NCBI GenBank assembly: GCA_028819495.1
Contig: JAPPLI010000084.1
Location: forward strand, 1-44,820
Direction: 5' to 3'
Source: Gammaproteobacteria bacterium
GTDB taxonomy: Bacteria > Pseudomonadota > Gammaproteobacteria > Eutrophobiales > Eutrophobiaceae
Length of the DNA stretch: 44,820 bases
The notes beneath the pieces were generated by a model. It was not told the origin of the DNA. It searched no databases and saw only the letters and a program-made list of their open reading frames with translations. Made by a program: the position numbers and the translations under genes. Position 1 is the first letter of the stretch. Each line of letters starts with the position of its first letter. Of this stretch, positions 16,655 to 24,178 are shown in pieces.

Positions 16655-17791
16655 ATGCGCTTTGTCACTATAACAGTCGGCACCCTGCTGCTGTTCTTCT
16701 GCCTGATTACGGCAGCCCAGGAGGAGGCCCAGGGAGAGGTTCAAGTCTCCAGGGAATTCACCAAGACTTATCGCGCCTATAACGCCGCCTATTCACAACG
16801 AAATTTTGTCCGCGCCGCCGAACTCGCGCGCAAGACGCTGGACCTGGCCGTCGCGGAACTGGGACCGGAGCATGAAAAAATTCCCGTGTTGCAGATCAAC
16901 CTGGCCCACGCGCTGATCATCACCGGGGAAATGGAACAAGCCGAACCCATACTGCTGGAGGCCAAGGCCGAGATGATCAAACAACTCGGCCCGGACAGTC
17001 CGGACCTGATCACCATTCACGAGGACCACGCCAAGATCTATGCCAGCAAACAGGAACTGGACAAGGCCCGTGAGGAACTGGATACGATCATCTCCATCAT
17101 TACCAAACAGTCCGGCGACAGGGCCCCGGGTATCGCCAACGTCCTGGTCCAGCAGGCGGCGATCCACGTCGCCCAGGAGAACATTGATGAGGGCGAGGCG
17201 GCCTATCTTGAGGCGCTTGCGATTTACGATGAGAACTTCGGCAAGGGCAACGTGCGTTCGGCGGACGTTATCTCCCTGCTGGGCGACATCGACCTGACCC
17301 GGCAGGAGTTCGATAAGGCGGAACAGAAATACCTGGAGGCGTTGCGCATATACGAGGATAACCTGCTTGAGGACGATCCGATTGTCCTGGCAAGCCACTC
17401 CCGCCTGGCAAGATTGTACGTCGCCCTGCGCGACGACAAGTTTGCCGGCCATGCCGACAAGGTGATCCTCTACACGCCCGATAAGGACGGGCCGGCCGTG
17501 CCGTTGTACGTGATGCAGCCCAGATACCCTGTTTTCGAGGACGGCACCAGGCCGACGGGATGGGCCCTGGTGGAATTCACCGTCACCACGGACGGGCGCG
17601 TGTTGAATCCCGGCATTGTTGAATCCAGGCCCGGAGGGTTATTTGACCAGGTTACCCTGGATGTCACCCCGAAGTGGCGCTTCAAACCCAAGGTGGTGGA
17701 CGGGCAAAGGGTTGACCAGGAACACACCCGGGTACGCCTGGTATTCGTCCAGGACAATATCGAGGTTTATTTCGGGGAACTGAAGCTCTAG
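16655..17791 (+). CDS. Secreted TPR protein with TonB C-terminal domain
   Basis: A protein of about 378 residues with an N-terminal signal segment (FVTITVGTLLLFFCLITAAQ) that would send it to the periplasm. Residues about 30-270 are helical repeats of the TPR kind (pairs such as AAELARKTLDLAVAELGPEH and YLEALAIYDENFGKGNVRSA). The last 100 residues match the TonB C-terminal fold (PRYP, GWALVEFTVTTDGRVLNPG, WRFKPKVVDGQ). It lacks a proline-rich linker, so it is unlikely to act as a true energy transducer and may be an envelope scaffold. ATG 16655 has a GGA eight bases upstream; TTG 16649 is the alternative. Confidence 0.82.
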   Translation: MRFVTITVGTLLLFFCLITAAQEEAQGEVQVSREFTKTYRAYNAAYSQRNFVRAAELARKTLDLAVAELGPEHEKIPVLQINLAHALIITGEMEQAEPILLEAKAEMIKQLGPDSPDLITIHEDHAKIYASKQELDKAREELDTIISIITKQSGDRAPGIANVLVQQAAIHVAQENIDEGEAAYLEALAIYDENFGKGNVRSADVISLLGDIDLTRQEFDKAEQKYLEALRIYEDNLLEDDPIVLASHSRLARLYVALRDDKFAGHADKVILYTPDKDGPAVPLYVMQPRYPVFEDGTRPTGWALVEFTVTTDGRVLNPGIVESRPGGLFDQVTLDVTPKWRFKPKVVDGQRVDQEHTRVRLVFVQDNIEVYFGELKL

Positions 17792-17796
17792 CCCGG

Positions 17797-19140
17797 ATGT
17801 ACAGATCCGCTGCGGTTTTCTTACTGATTTTCTCCGTCATGGTCGATGCGGCCGGTGGAGACCTGCTGATCGAAGACGTTGTCCTTATTGACGGCACCGG
17901 CCGACAACCGGTAAGTCACGTCAGCATCCTGGTGCGGGACGACAGCATCGTCGAAATCAAAAAGGGAAACTTCGATCAATCCGTACGCAAAACCGCACAG
18001 GTCATCAACGGCGCACAGAAATACCTGATCCCCGGCCTGATGGACGTGCATGTGCACCTGGCAGGCAGCATGACAGTCACCGAGCAGGGACTGCGCGAGG
18101 TTGAGATCGACAGGCAAAAAGGCATCAGGGCGTTGCACGGGTACCTGTATAGCGGAGTGACTACCATTTATGACTGCGGCAACCTGCCCGATTACATTTT
18201 TGCCCTGAGGGACGAGGAACGTTCCGGCGCGATCACCAGTCCGCGTATCTTTGCCGCCGGCGGTATCGTGACCTATCCCGGGAGCCATGGCGCCGGCCCC
18301 GGAGCAACCACGGTGGATGACTGGCCTGAGGCAATACCTCTACTGGACGAACACATTAAACGTCAGCCGGATATTCTGAAATTGACGCTTGAGGAACGCG
18401 GCTGGGGAATGCGCCCGATGATCCCGAAGTTGCCGCTGCCCCTGATGGAAAAAATTATCGAGTACTACAATGACCACGGCATCCGCACCACCGCGCATAC
18501 CGCCGGCGAACTGCGCGCAAGACAGGCCATATTTGCCGGCATCGATACCCTGGCCCATCCTGTAATCGTCGGTCCTGTTTCCGACACTTTCGCAAAGCTC
18601 ATGGGAGCAAAAAAGGTTCCCATGGCAACCACATTGACGATCGGTGAAAACTACAGCCGCCTGGCCGAACACCCTGAATATCTGGACCAACCGATGTATC
18701 AGGCGATTTTCTCAGAAGCGGAAATCAGGGAACTGAAAGTGAAAACACGGAAGCAATACCAGGACAGAGAATGGACCTGGTGGATGAAATTGATGACCCC
18801 GGTTGCCCAGGAAAACCTTCGGAAAATACACGAGGCAGGCGGGGTCCTGGCGCTGGGCACCGATCAGACCAACGGCGCGGCGGTACATCGCGAGATGGAA
18901 CTGCTGGTTGCCGCGGGCATCGCTCCATCGGACGTCATCCGGATTGCGACATTCAACGCAGCCAGGTTCCTGGGGAAGGAAGATCAGCTCGGCACTATTG
19001 AAGAGGGGAAACTCGCGGATATGGTTTTATTGAACGCCGACCCGTCGGAAGATATCAACAACGCCAAAGACATCCACATGGTCATCAAGAACGGACACGT
19101 GATTGACAGGGATAAATTGAATCTCCCGGTCAACGAGTAA
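17797..19140 (+). CDS. Secreted amidohydrolase-family protein
   Basis: A 447-residue metallo-dependent hydrolase with a signal peptide (YRSAAVFLLIFSVMVDAAGG). The metal-binding site is recognisable: HxH in LIPGLMDVHVHLAGS, a lysine in DILKLTL, histidines in TTAHTAGE and TLAHPVIV, and the aspartate in ALGTDQTNGAA, with the C-terminal GTIEEGKLADMVLLNADP typical of the imidazolonepropionase/prolidase-like branch. It probably cleaves an amide or cyclic amide outside the cytoplasm; the substrate is unknown. It begins six bases after the TPR/TonB-C gene, so the two are probably co-transcribed. Confidence 0.87.
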   Translation: MYRSAAVFLLIFSVMVDAAGGDLLIEDVVLIDGTGRQPVSHVSILVRDDSIVEIKKGNFDQSVRKTAQVINGAQKYLIPGLMDVHVHLAGSMTVTEQGLREVEIDRQKGIRALHGYLYSGVTTIYDCGNLPDYIFALRDEERSGAITSPRIFAAGGIVTYPGSHGAGPGATTVDDWPEAIPLLDEHIKRQPDILKLTLEERGWGMRPMIPKLPLPLMEKIIEYYNDHGIRTTAHTAGELRARQAIFAGIDTLAHPVIVGPVSDTFAKLMGAKKVPMATTLTIGENYSRLAEHPEYLDQPMYQAIFSEAEIRELKVKTRKQYQDREWTWWMKLMTPVAQENLRKIHEAGGVLALGTDQTNGAAVHREMELLVAAGIAPSDVIRIATFNAARFLGKEDQLGTIEEGKLADMVLLNADPSEDINNAKDIHMVIKNGHVIDRDKLNLPVNE

Positions 19141-19177
19141 TACGACAGCCGAGTTGTATCGGGTGTCCGGTACTGGT

Positions 19178-19666
19178 TTATGAGACCAGTCCCAGGCGTT
19201 CATGCCACTCCGCCAGGGACTCTTCGGGGTAATGCGGGAAGGTCTTGTCGCTGCCCCTGATATCTTCCTGTACCCAACCGGCCTTGCTATCCAGCATGAG
19301 GTGGGTGCGTTCGGAGGGAACCGGCAATTCGCTGTCAATAACCGATGCGAACGGATGCACCAGGTCCGGCCAGCGCGGGTCCCAGACCCACAGGACGCTG
19401 GCGCAGATCCTGCAAAATGACCGCTCGCCGGGACTTTCCCGCATCTCTCCCGTGACCTCGTCTTTAATCCTGGCCTTATAGACCGAGATACATTCCCGGC
19501 CGCTGACCTCCAGCGTGGCAAATTCGGCGCCGAGATTGATAGCGTAACCGCCAGCACCCGCGGTTTTGCGGCAGATGGAACAATAGCAGAAGTTGAACGG
19601 GTAAGGATGGGGAGAATTAACGCTGAAGTTAACGCTGCCGCAGTGGCAGGACCCGGCCAGTTTCAT
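19178..19666 (-). CDS. GFA-family (CENP-V/GFA domain) zinc protein
   Basis: A 162-residue protein of the Gfa-like fold. Zinc cysteines are visible in GSCHCGSVNFSV, in FCYCSICRKT and in SFCRICASVLWVWD, followed by the conserved tail with GWVQEDIRGSDKTF. Members bind zinc and some act on glutathione-formaldehyde adducts, but most are of unknown activity, so no enzyme name is given. The gene lies 19 bp before dgkA's end on the same strand, so dgkA is transcribed first and this gene follows. Confidence 0.88.
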   Translation of the reverse strand: MKLAGSCHCGSVNFSVNSPHPYPFNFCYCSICRKTAGAGGYAINLGAEFATLEVSGRECISVYKARIKDEVTGEMRESPGERSFCRICASVLWVWDPRWPDLVHPFASVIDSELPVPSERTHLMLDSKAGWVQEDIRGSDKTFPHYPEESLAEWHERLGLVS

Positions 19667-19685
19667 GGGGATGCCTCAATAAAGT

Positions 19686-20048
19686 TTAAAAAAACAACAC
19701 CAGAACCCATACAACAGCAACGTTGCACAGGGCCAGGAACACGGCTGCTGATGCGATATCCTTTGCCTTGCCGGACAGTTCATGGATTTCCCCACCGAAC
19801 CGGTCAACGACATATTCGACGCCGGTATTCAATAACTCTACGATCAAAACCAGTAATACACTGCCTACCAGCAATGCCCGCTCCATCCCGGAATCACCCA
19901 GCCACAGGCCCAGCGGCACCAGAACCACAGCCAGGGCCAGTTCCTGCCGAAAAGCGGCCTCGGTTTTAAAACAGGTAATCAGGCCGCGGTAGGAATAAAT
20001 CGAAGCATTGATGAGTCGGGTAATACCGGTCGCGCTTTTTCCTCTCAT
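19686..20048 (-). CDS. dgkA: Diacylglycerol kinase
   Basis: A small integral-membrane kinase, 120 residues, that recycles diacylglycerol to phosphatidic acid at the inner membrane. The conserved block VELLNTGVEYVVDRFG then HELSGKAKDIASAAV carries the catalytic glutamate (E78) and metal ligands (E30, E78), and there are three membrane segments. All key residues match the E. coli enzyme with an offset of two. It is followed on the same strand by the GFA-like gene. Confidence 0.96.
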   Translation of the reverse strand: MRGKSATGITRLINASIYSYRGLITCFKTEAAFRQELALAVVLVPLGLWLGDSGMERALLVGSVLLVLIVELLNTGVEYVVDRFGGEIHELSGKAKDIASAAVFLALCNVAVVWVLVLFF

Positions 20049-20096
20049 GGATATATTACTCGTCGTGATAACAACCTTGCTTTACAGAACCCGGTT

Positions 20097-20125
20097 TTGA
20101 ACTCTATACAAAATTAAGCTATTAT
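20097..20125 (+). promoter_or_regulatory. Predicted sigma70 promoter of parDE
   Basis: TTGAAC (20097-20102) and TATTAT (20120-20125) separated by exactly 17 bases, 44 bp before the parD start. This is a good match to a housekeeping promoter. No operator was defined. Confidence 0.55.
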
Positions 20126-20168
20126 GCACCAATAGTATGATTCTTATCTCAATCTGCTGGAGAATTAG

Positions 20169-20426
20169 ATGGCAACCATCCGCAAGACGATTACTTTAAC
20201 AAAAAAGCAGGATGAGTGGATCAAGGCCCAGATCGCCCACGGTGATTTCACCAATGACAGTGAATACCTCCGCGATCTCGTGCGTCGCGACCAGGAACAA
20301 AACGCCAGATTTCAAGCACTCAAAGCCGCGATTCAGGAAGGCTTGAATAGCGGTGTGAGCAACAAGACAGTCAACGATATCATGGAGGAAGTCGAAGCCC
20401 GACTTGGAGTCGATGGTCGCCTATAG
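20169..20426 (+). CDS. parD: ParD-type antitoxin
   Basis: An 85-residue antitoxin. The start ATIRKTITLTKKQDEWIKAQ followed by GDFTNDSEYLRDLVRRDQE is the ribbon-helix-helix ParD (CopG-like) pattern; the C-terminal half is helical and charged and should block ParE. A Shine-Dalgarno (TGGAG) precedes the ATG. Its end overlaps the parE start by 14 bases, so both are made from one transcript and coupled. Confidence 0.9.
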   Translation: MATIRKTITLTKKQDEWIKAQIAHGDFTNDSEYLRDLVRRDQEQNARFQALKAAIQEGLNSGVSNKTVNDIMEEVEARLGVDGRL

Positions 20427-20703
20427 TCTATCTTCCAAAGCTGCCATTGATATTGCCGGAATCTACGAATACACAATCATAACTTTTGGGTTAGTGCAGG
20501 CGCGCAAATACCTGTCTGGTCTGCACGACTGCTTCCAGATGCTTGCCGACAATCCTCTATATGGTCGCAACACAACAGATCTCGCACCAAACTTAAGGCG
20601 CCTGGAATACAGGTCACACGTCGTGTTTTACGTACCGCAAGAGCAAGGGGTGTTGATCGTGCGCGTTCTACATCAAAGTATGGATGCAACAGCACACATT
20701 TAG
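20413..20703 (+). CDS. parE: ParE/RelE-superfamily toxin
   Basis: A 96-residue toxin starting at ATG 20413 (VAYSLSSKAAIDIAGIYEYT). The ParE pattern is clear: an N-terminal helical pair, then LADNPLYGRNTTDLAPNLRR and the C-terminal strands YRSHVVFYVPQEQGVLIVRV with LHQSMD. ParE toxins poison DNA gyrase. The gene overlaps parD, and no decay is visible. Confidence 0.9.
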   Translation: MVAYSLSSKAAIDIAGIYEYTIITFGLVQARKYLSGLHDCFQMLADNPLYGRNTTDLAPNLRRLEYRSHVVFYVPQEQGVLIVRVLHQSMDATAHI

Positions 20704-20721
20704 CATGTGGTTGAAAAACGG

Positions 20722-21543
20722 ATGAAGGCTCGTCTGTGGGTCCTGTATTGCCTGGTTGTCTGCAGCATACCGGCAAAAAGCGAGAACTTGCTCGAGAACA
20801 GGGCTTATTTCAGCCTCGGCCTGGCTGCCGTCTTTCCTGAGGAAACCCTTTTCACTGACAACGACCGGGCGGATTCCGGGCTGCCAAAACTTTACGGCAG
20901 TCCTGATATTTTCACGGACGGTGACTTTGATACCGGCATTGAGTGGCGGGCAGGACTGGGATACCGGTTCACTCCCGCCCTGCGCGCCCAGATGGAATTC
21001 GGCATGGCCAACGGCCTTGACTACCGGGGTAACGCGAACTACCACAGATCGGGGGCGCGCCAGCCGTCAGAAGCGGAACTGGATACGCGGCAGTTCCTGT
21101 TCGCCGGGTTCTACGATTTTCCGTCGTGGGAAGCCACCAGCAGCTTGCGCATACAGCCCTACCTGGGAGCCGGGGCCGGCATCACCGATTATGACCTGGA
21201 GGACTTTGTTCAACGGTTCCCCGCGCCCGATATTCCGCACGGTTACCTGCGCCGGGGCGCCAATGGTGAAATCCCGTTGACCCGCCTTCCGCCTGGAAGC
21301 GGGCAGGAATTTACCTGGATGGTGACTGCGGGTGTAGTCATACCGATGACGAAACGCATGCGTCTCGACTTGAGCTACCGCTACACGGACGCGGGAGAAA
21401 TAACAACCGACGTGGGCGACATCACCATTGAACGATACCGGCAGGATGGCAGCCGCAGGGAAGACCTGCTTGTCGAGATCGACAAAACCGTGACCGACCT
21501 GAAAACCCACGGCCTGCTGGCCACGTTCCGGTTCGACTTCTGA
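20722..21543 (+). CDS. Outer-membrane beta-barrel protein
   Basis: A protein of about 273 residues. A signal peptide (KARLWVLYCLVVCSIPAKSE) precedes alternating hydrophobic strands: RAYFSLGLAAVF, GIEWRAGLGYRFTPALRAQM, IQPYLGAGAGITDY, FTWMVTAGVVIPMTKRMRLD, LSYRYTDAGEITT. The last residues are LATFRFDF, ending in phenylalanine as needed for insertion by the BAM complex. It looks like a small OmpA/OmpW-like barrel; no specific family is assigned. ATG 20722 is preferred over GTG 20707 because it directly begins the signal peptide. Confidence 0.8.
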   Translation: MKARLWVLYCLVVCSIPAKSENLLENRAYFSLGLAAVFPEETLFTDNDRADSGLPKLYGSPDIFTDGDFDTGIEWRAGLGYRFTPALRAQMEFGMANGLDYRGNANYHRSGARQPSEAELDTRQFLFAGFYDFPSWEATSSLRIQPYLGAGAGITDYDLEDFVQRFPAPDIPHGYLRRGANGEIPLTRLPPGSGQEFTWMVTAGVVIPMTKRMRLDLSYRYTDAGEITTDVGDITIERYRQDGSRREDLLVEIDKTVTDLKTHGLLATFRFDF

Positions 21544-21602
21544 CCTGCAAAAAAGCCATAAGGCCAAGTCTTTGATTTTAATATGGTTAAACGCGGCAAT
21601 CT

Positions 21603-21767
21603 ATGAAAACACTACGGATTTACCTTGACACCTCGGTTATCGGGAGTTGCTTCGACCCTGAATTTCAAGAATGGTCTGAAGCACTGATGGATGATTTTCT
21701 GCGGCGCTGGCACGCTGTCAGAAAAAGAGAACAATGTGGCAACTTAATCCTGGCGGCAGGACAATGA
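21603..21767 (+). pseudogene. Truncated PIN-domain gene
   Basis: A 54-codon frame beginning KTLRIYLDTSVIGSCFDPEF then QEWSEALMDDF, which is the N-terminus of a PIN-domain protein (first aspartate in YLDTSV). After about residue 34 the similarity ends and the frame runs to a TGA at 21765-21767 that overlaps the start of the spondin-domain gene. Normal members have about 130-150 residues. The rest of the gene was apparently removed when the neighbouring GC-rich segment was joined here. Confidence 0.6.
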
Positions 21768-24139
21768 GAGGTCTCGCCGCTCTCACCGCAGTCCTGCTCT
21801 TGACGCTTGGGCTGCCGGAGCGAGCGGGAGCTCAGGACAGCGATGTCAGGACCTACAGAGTGACCTTCGTGGGGAAGTGGAATAGCAGCAGCACACCGGG
21901 AGGCGTCGTCGCGGGCGCCCACTTCACGAGCCTCGTCGGCGCAGTCCACAACAGCAACGTCACATTCTGGGCGGAAGGCGGGACCGCCACGGCGGGAGTC
22001 GAACAAGTTGCCGAACTGGGAGCTACAGGGCCGTTCATTAACGAGTACAACGCGGTTCCGGCCGCCCACAAGAGGGATCTGATCCATGAGGCGGGCGGGA
22101 CCAGTGCAACCGGCACGCGGAACTTCACGATCACGGTGAGCCCGGCGCACCCGCTGGTGACGCTGCTGTCGATGATCGGCCCCAGCCCGGACTGGTTCGT
22201 CGGCGTTTCCGGGCACTCGCTGCGCGACAAGCAGGGTCGGTGGAAGACGTTCGAGAGCATCGATCTCTACGCTTGGGACGCGGGAACGGAGGACGGCGCC
22301 GGGTTCTCCCTCAGTAACCCGTCGACGATTCCCCAGGGGACGATCACGAGCCTTCGGGGAAAGGGGAGGTTCTCGACTTCGCCGATGGCATCACTTACCT
22401 TCACGCTCCAAGCGGCGCCGGCGCCGGCCCCGGTCGCCGCCCTGCCGGCCCTGGTAGTGACCGGCAACGATGAGTCCCCCGTGACCCTGTCCCCGGCCTT
22501 TGATCCCGACTCCACCGACTACACGGCCACGGTGGAGCATACGGTCACCGCAGTCACCCTCACCCCCACGGCCCATGACGGAAACGCCCGCATTGCCATA
22601 GACGGGGCGCGTGTCGCCAGCGGCACGGAAGGCGCCCCCGTGGCCCTGCACGTCGGCGAAAACCCCATTGCCATCACAGTCAGCACCGCAGAAGGCGCCG
22701 GCGCCCGCACCTACACCGTGACCCTGACCCGCGCCGCACCCCCGCTCGCGCCGGCCCCGGCCGCCGACCGCCGCAGCCTGCCGGACCTGGCCCTGGCCCT
22801 GGCGGACGATACCCAGGGCAGCATCGCCGCGCGCCTCGAGGCCGCGCGCCGGCCCGCCGCGCCCGGCGCCGGGCTGACCCAGGCCCTCGCCGCGGTCCTG
22901 CCCGGCCAGTCCGTCGGCGCCCCGGCCCATGACGCCTTCGACCCGGCCCGGGCGGAGTCCCGGGTGGACTCCGGCTGGGTCGCCCCGTCCGCCCCGGTCA
23001 ACTGGCAAGCCCTGCTTGATAATGCCGACTTTGTCCTGCCCCTGACCAGGACATCTGCCGGCGAGCCCGCCCCCACCGGTCTTGACTCCCTCACCTTGTG
23101 GAGCGACGGCGCCTACCGCCATTTACGCGGCCACAGTGACGGCCTGGCCTGGGATGGCGACCTCCAAGGCGCGCGCCTGGGCGCCGAGCTGCGCGTCACT
23201 GAGTCCCTCACGGCCGGGACCGCCGTCGGCTTGCAACGCGCCGGCTGGGACGAGCGGGATACCGATACCAGCGACCGCCACACCCTGACCCTCATCGGCG
23301 TCCACCCCTACGCCGGCTGGACCGGCGCGCGCCTGTCCGCCTGGGCCGGCGGCGGCCTGGGCTGGGGCGAACTTAACAGTCGCCGGGACGACATCACCCG
23401 GCGCGAGGACATCAACACCCGCACCCTGGGCGGCGGCCTCAACGGCCGGCTGTGGGACACGGTGGACTTAAGCGTGCGCCTCAAGGCCGAGGGCCTGCTC
23501 ACGGCGCTCAACACCGACGCCGTCCGCGCCGACTCCCACCGCCTGCGCCTGGCCCTTGAGGTCGACCATACCCGGCGCCTGGCCCAGGCCGCCACCCTCA
23601 CCCCGACCCTGCAACTTGGCCTGCGTCGGGACGGCGGTGACGGCCGGGGCGGGCTGGGCGCGGAGCTGGGCGGCGCCCTGCGCTACACCGGCGGATCCCT
23701 CATCCTGCATGGACAGGCGCGTACCCTTATCGGACGCAACGGCTATAAGGAGTGGGGAATCCAGGGCCTCGCCGAGTGGCGCGCGCGCGCCGACGGGCGC
23801 GGCCTGACGTTGCGCCTTACGCCCGGCATCGGCCGCGCCGACAGCGGCCTGGCGCAGTTGTGGACCCGGGGCCTGCGCGAGGAGATGACCCCCCAGGCGC
23901 CCCAAAACTACGCCGCCCGCCTGGACGTGAACCTGAGCTACGGCTGGGACGCCCCCTATCAGCGCGGGCGCATCACCCCCTACCTGGAAATGCAGCGGCA
24001 ACACACGGCGCGCTACCGCTCAGGCGTGCGCTGGGCCGGACCCGGCAACCTGACCCTGCACCTGCTCGGCGAGCGTCACGGCGACCACGACGCCGGGACC
24101 GACCACGCCCTGCTGCTGGAAGGGGCCTGGCAGTTCTGA
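21764..24139 (+). CDS. Spondin-N / cadherin-like / outer-membrane barrel protein
   Basis: A protein of about 791 residues. The signal peptide is RGLAALTAVLLLTLGLPERA (ATG 21764 chosen; 21734 would put ten residues before it). Residues about 28-215 match the spondin N-terminal domain (YRVTFVGKWNSS, SPDWFVGVSGHSLRD, LYAWDAGTEDGAGFSL). Residues about 230-330 are a cadherin-like beta-sandwich (SPAFDPDSTDYTATVEHTVT, ARTYTVTLTR). From about 440 to the end alternating strands form a barrel (GVHPYAGWTGARLSAWAGGG, NLSYGWDAPYQRGRITPYLE), closing with GAWQF, a C-terminal aromatic. This suggests a surface-exposed adhesin-like module anchored in the outer membrane. The RTX gene follows after 40 bp. Composition is extremely GC-rich. 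Confidence 0.78.
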   Translation: MRGLAALTAVLLLTLGLPERAGAQDSDVRTYRVTFVGKWNSSSTPGGVVAGAHFTSLVGAVHNSNVTFWAEGGTATAGVEQVAELGATGPFINEYNAVPAAHKRDLIHEAGGTSATGTRNFTITVSPAHPLVTLLSMIGPSPDWFVGVSGHSLRDKQGRWKTFESIDLYAWDAGTEDGAGFSLSNPSTIPQGTITSLRGKGRFSTSPMASLTFTLQAAPAPAPVAALPALVVTGNDESPVTLSPAFDPDSTDYTATVEHTVTAVTLTPTAHDGNARIAIDGARVASGTEGAPVALHVGENPIAITVSTAEGAGARTYTVTLTRAAPPLAPAPAADRRSLPDLALALADDTQGSIAARLEAARRPAAPGAGLTQALAAVLPGQSVGAPAHDAFDPARAESRVDSGWVAPSAPVNWQALLDNADFVLPLTRTSAGEPAPTGLDSLTLWSDGAYRHLRGHSDGLAWDGDLQGARLGAELRVTESLTAGTAVGLQRAGWDERDTDTSDRHTLTLIGVHPYAGWTGARLSAWAGGGLGWGELNSRRDDITRREDINTRTLGGGLNGRLWDTVDLSVRLKAEGLLTALNTDAVRADSHRLRLALEVDHTRRLAQAATLTPTLQLGLRRDGGDGRGGLGAELGGALRYTGGSLILHGQARTLIGRNGYKEWGIQGLAEWRARADGRGLTLRLTPGIGRADSGLAQLWTRGLREEMTPQAPQNYAARLDVNLSYGWDAPYQRGRITPYLEMQRQHTARYRSGVRWAGPGNLTLHLLGERHGDHDAGTDHALLLEGAWQF

Positions 24140-24178
24140 GACGCCGGTACTATCAGCTATCCTCGTGGAGAAGACAGC

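Noticed and set aside
22391-23122. 243-codon glycine-rich minus-strand frame in the spondin-domain gene
   Set aside because: Glycine/arginine-rich pattern follows from reverse reading of an alanine/proline-rich GC-rich gene.
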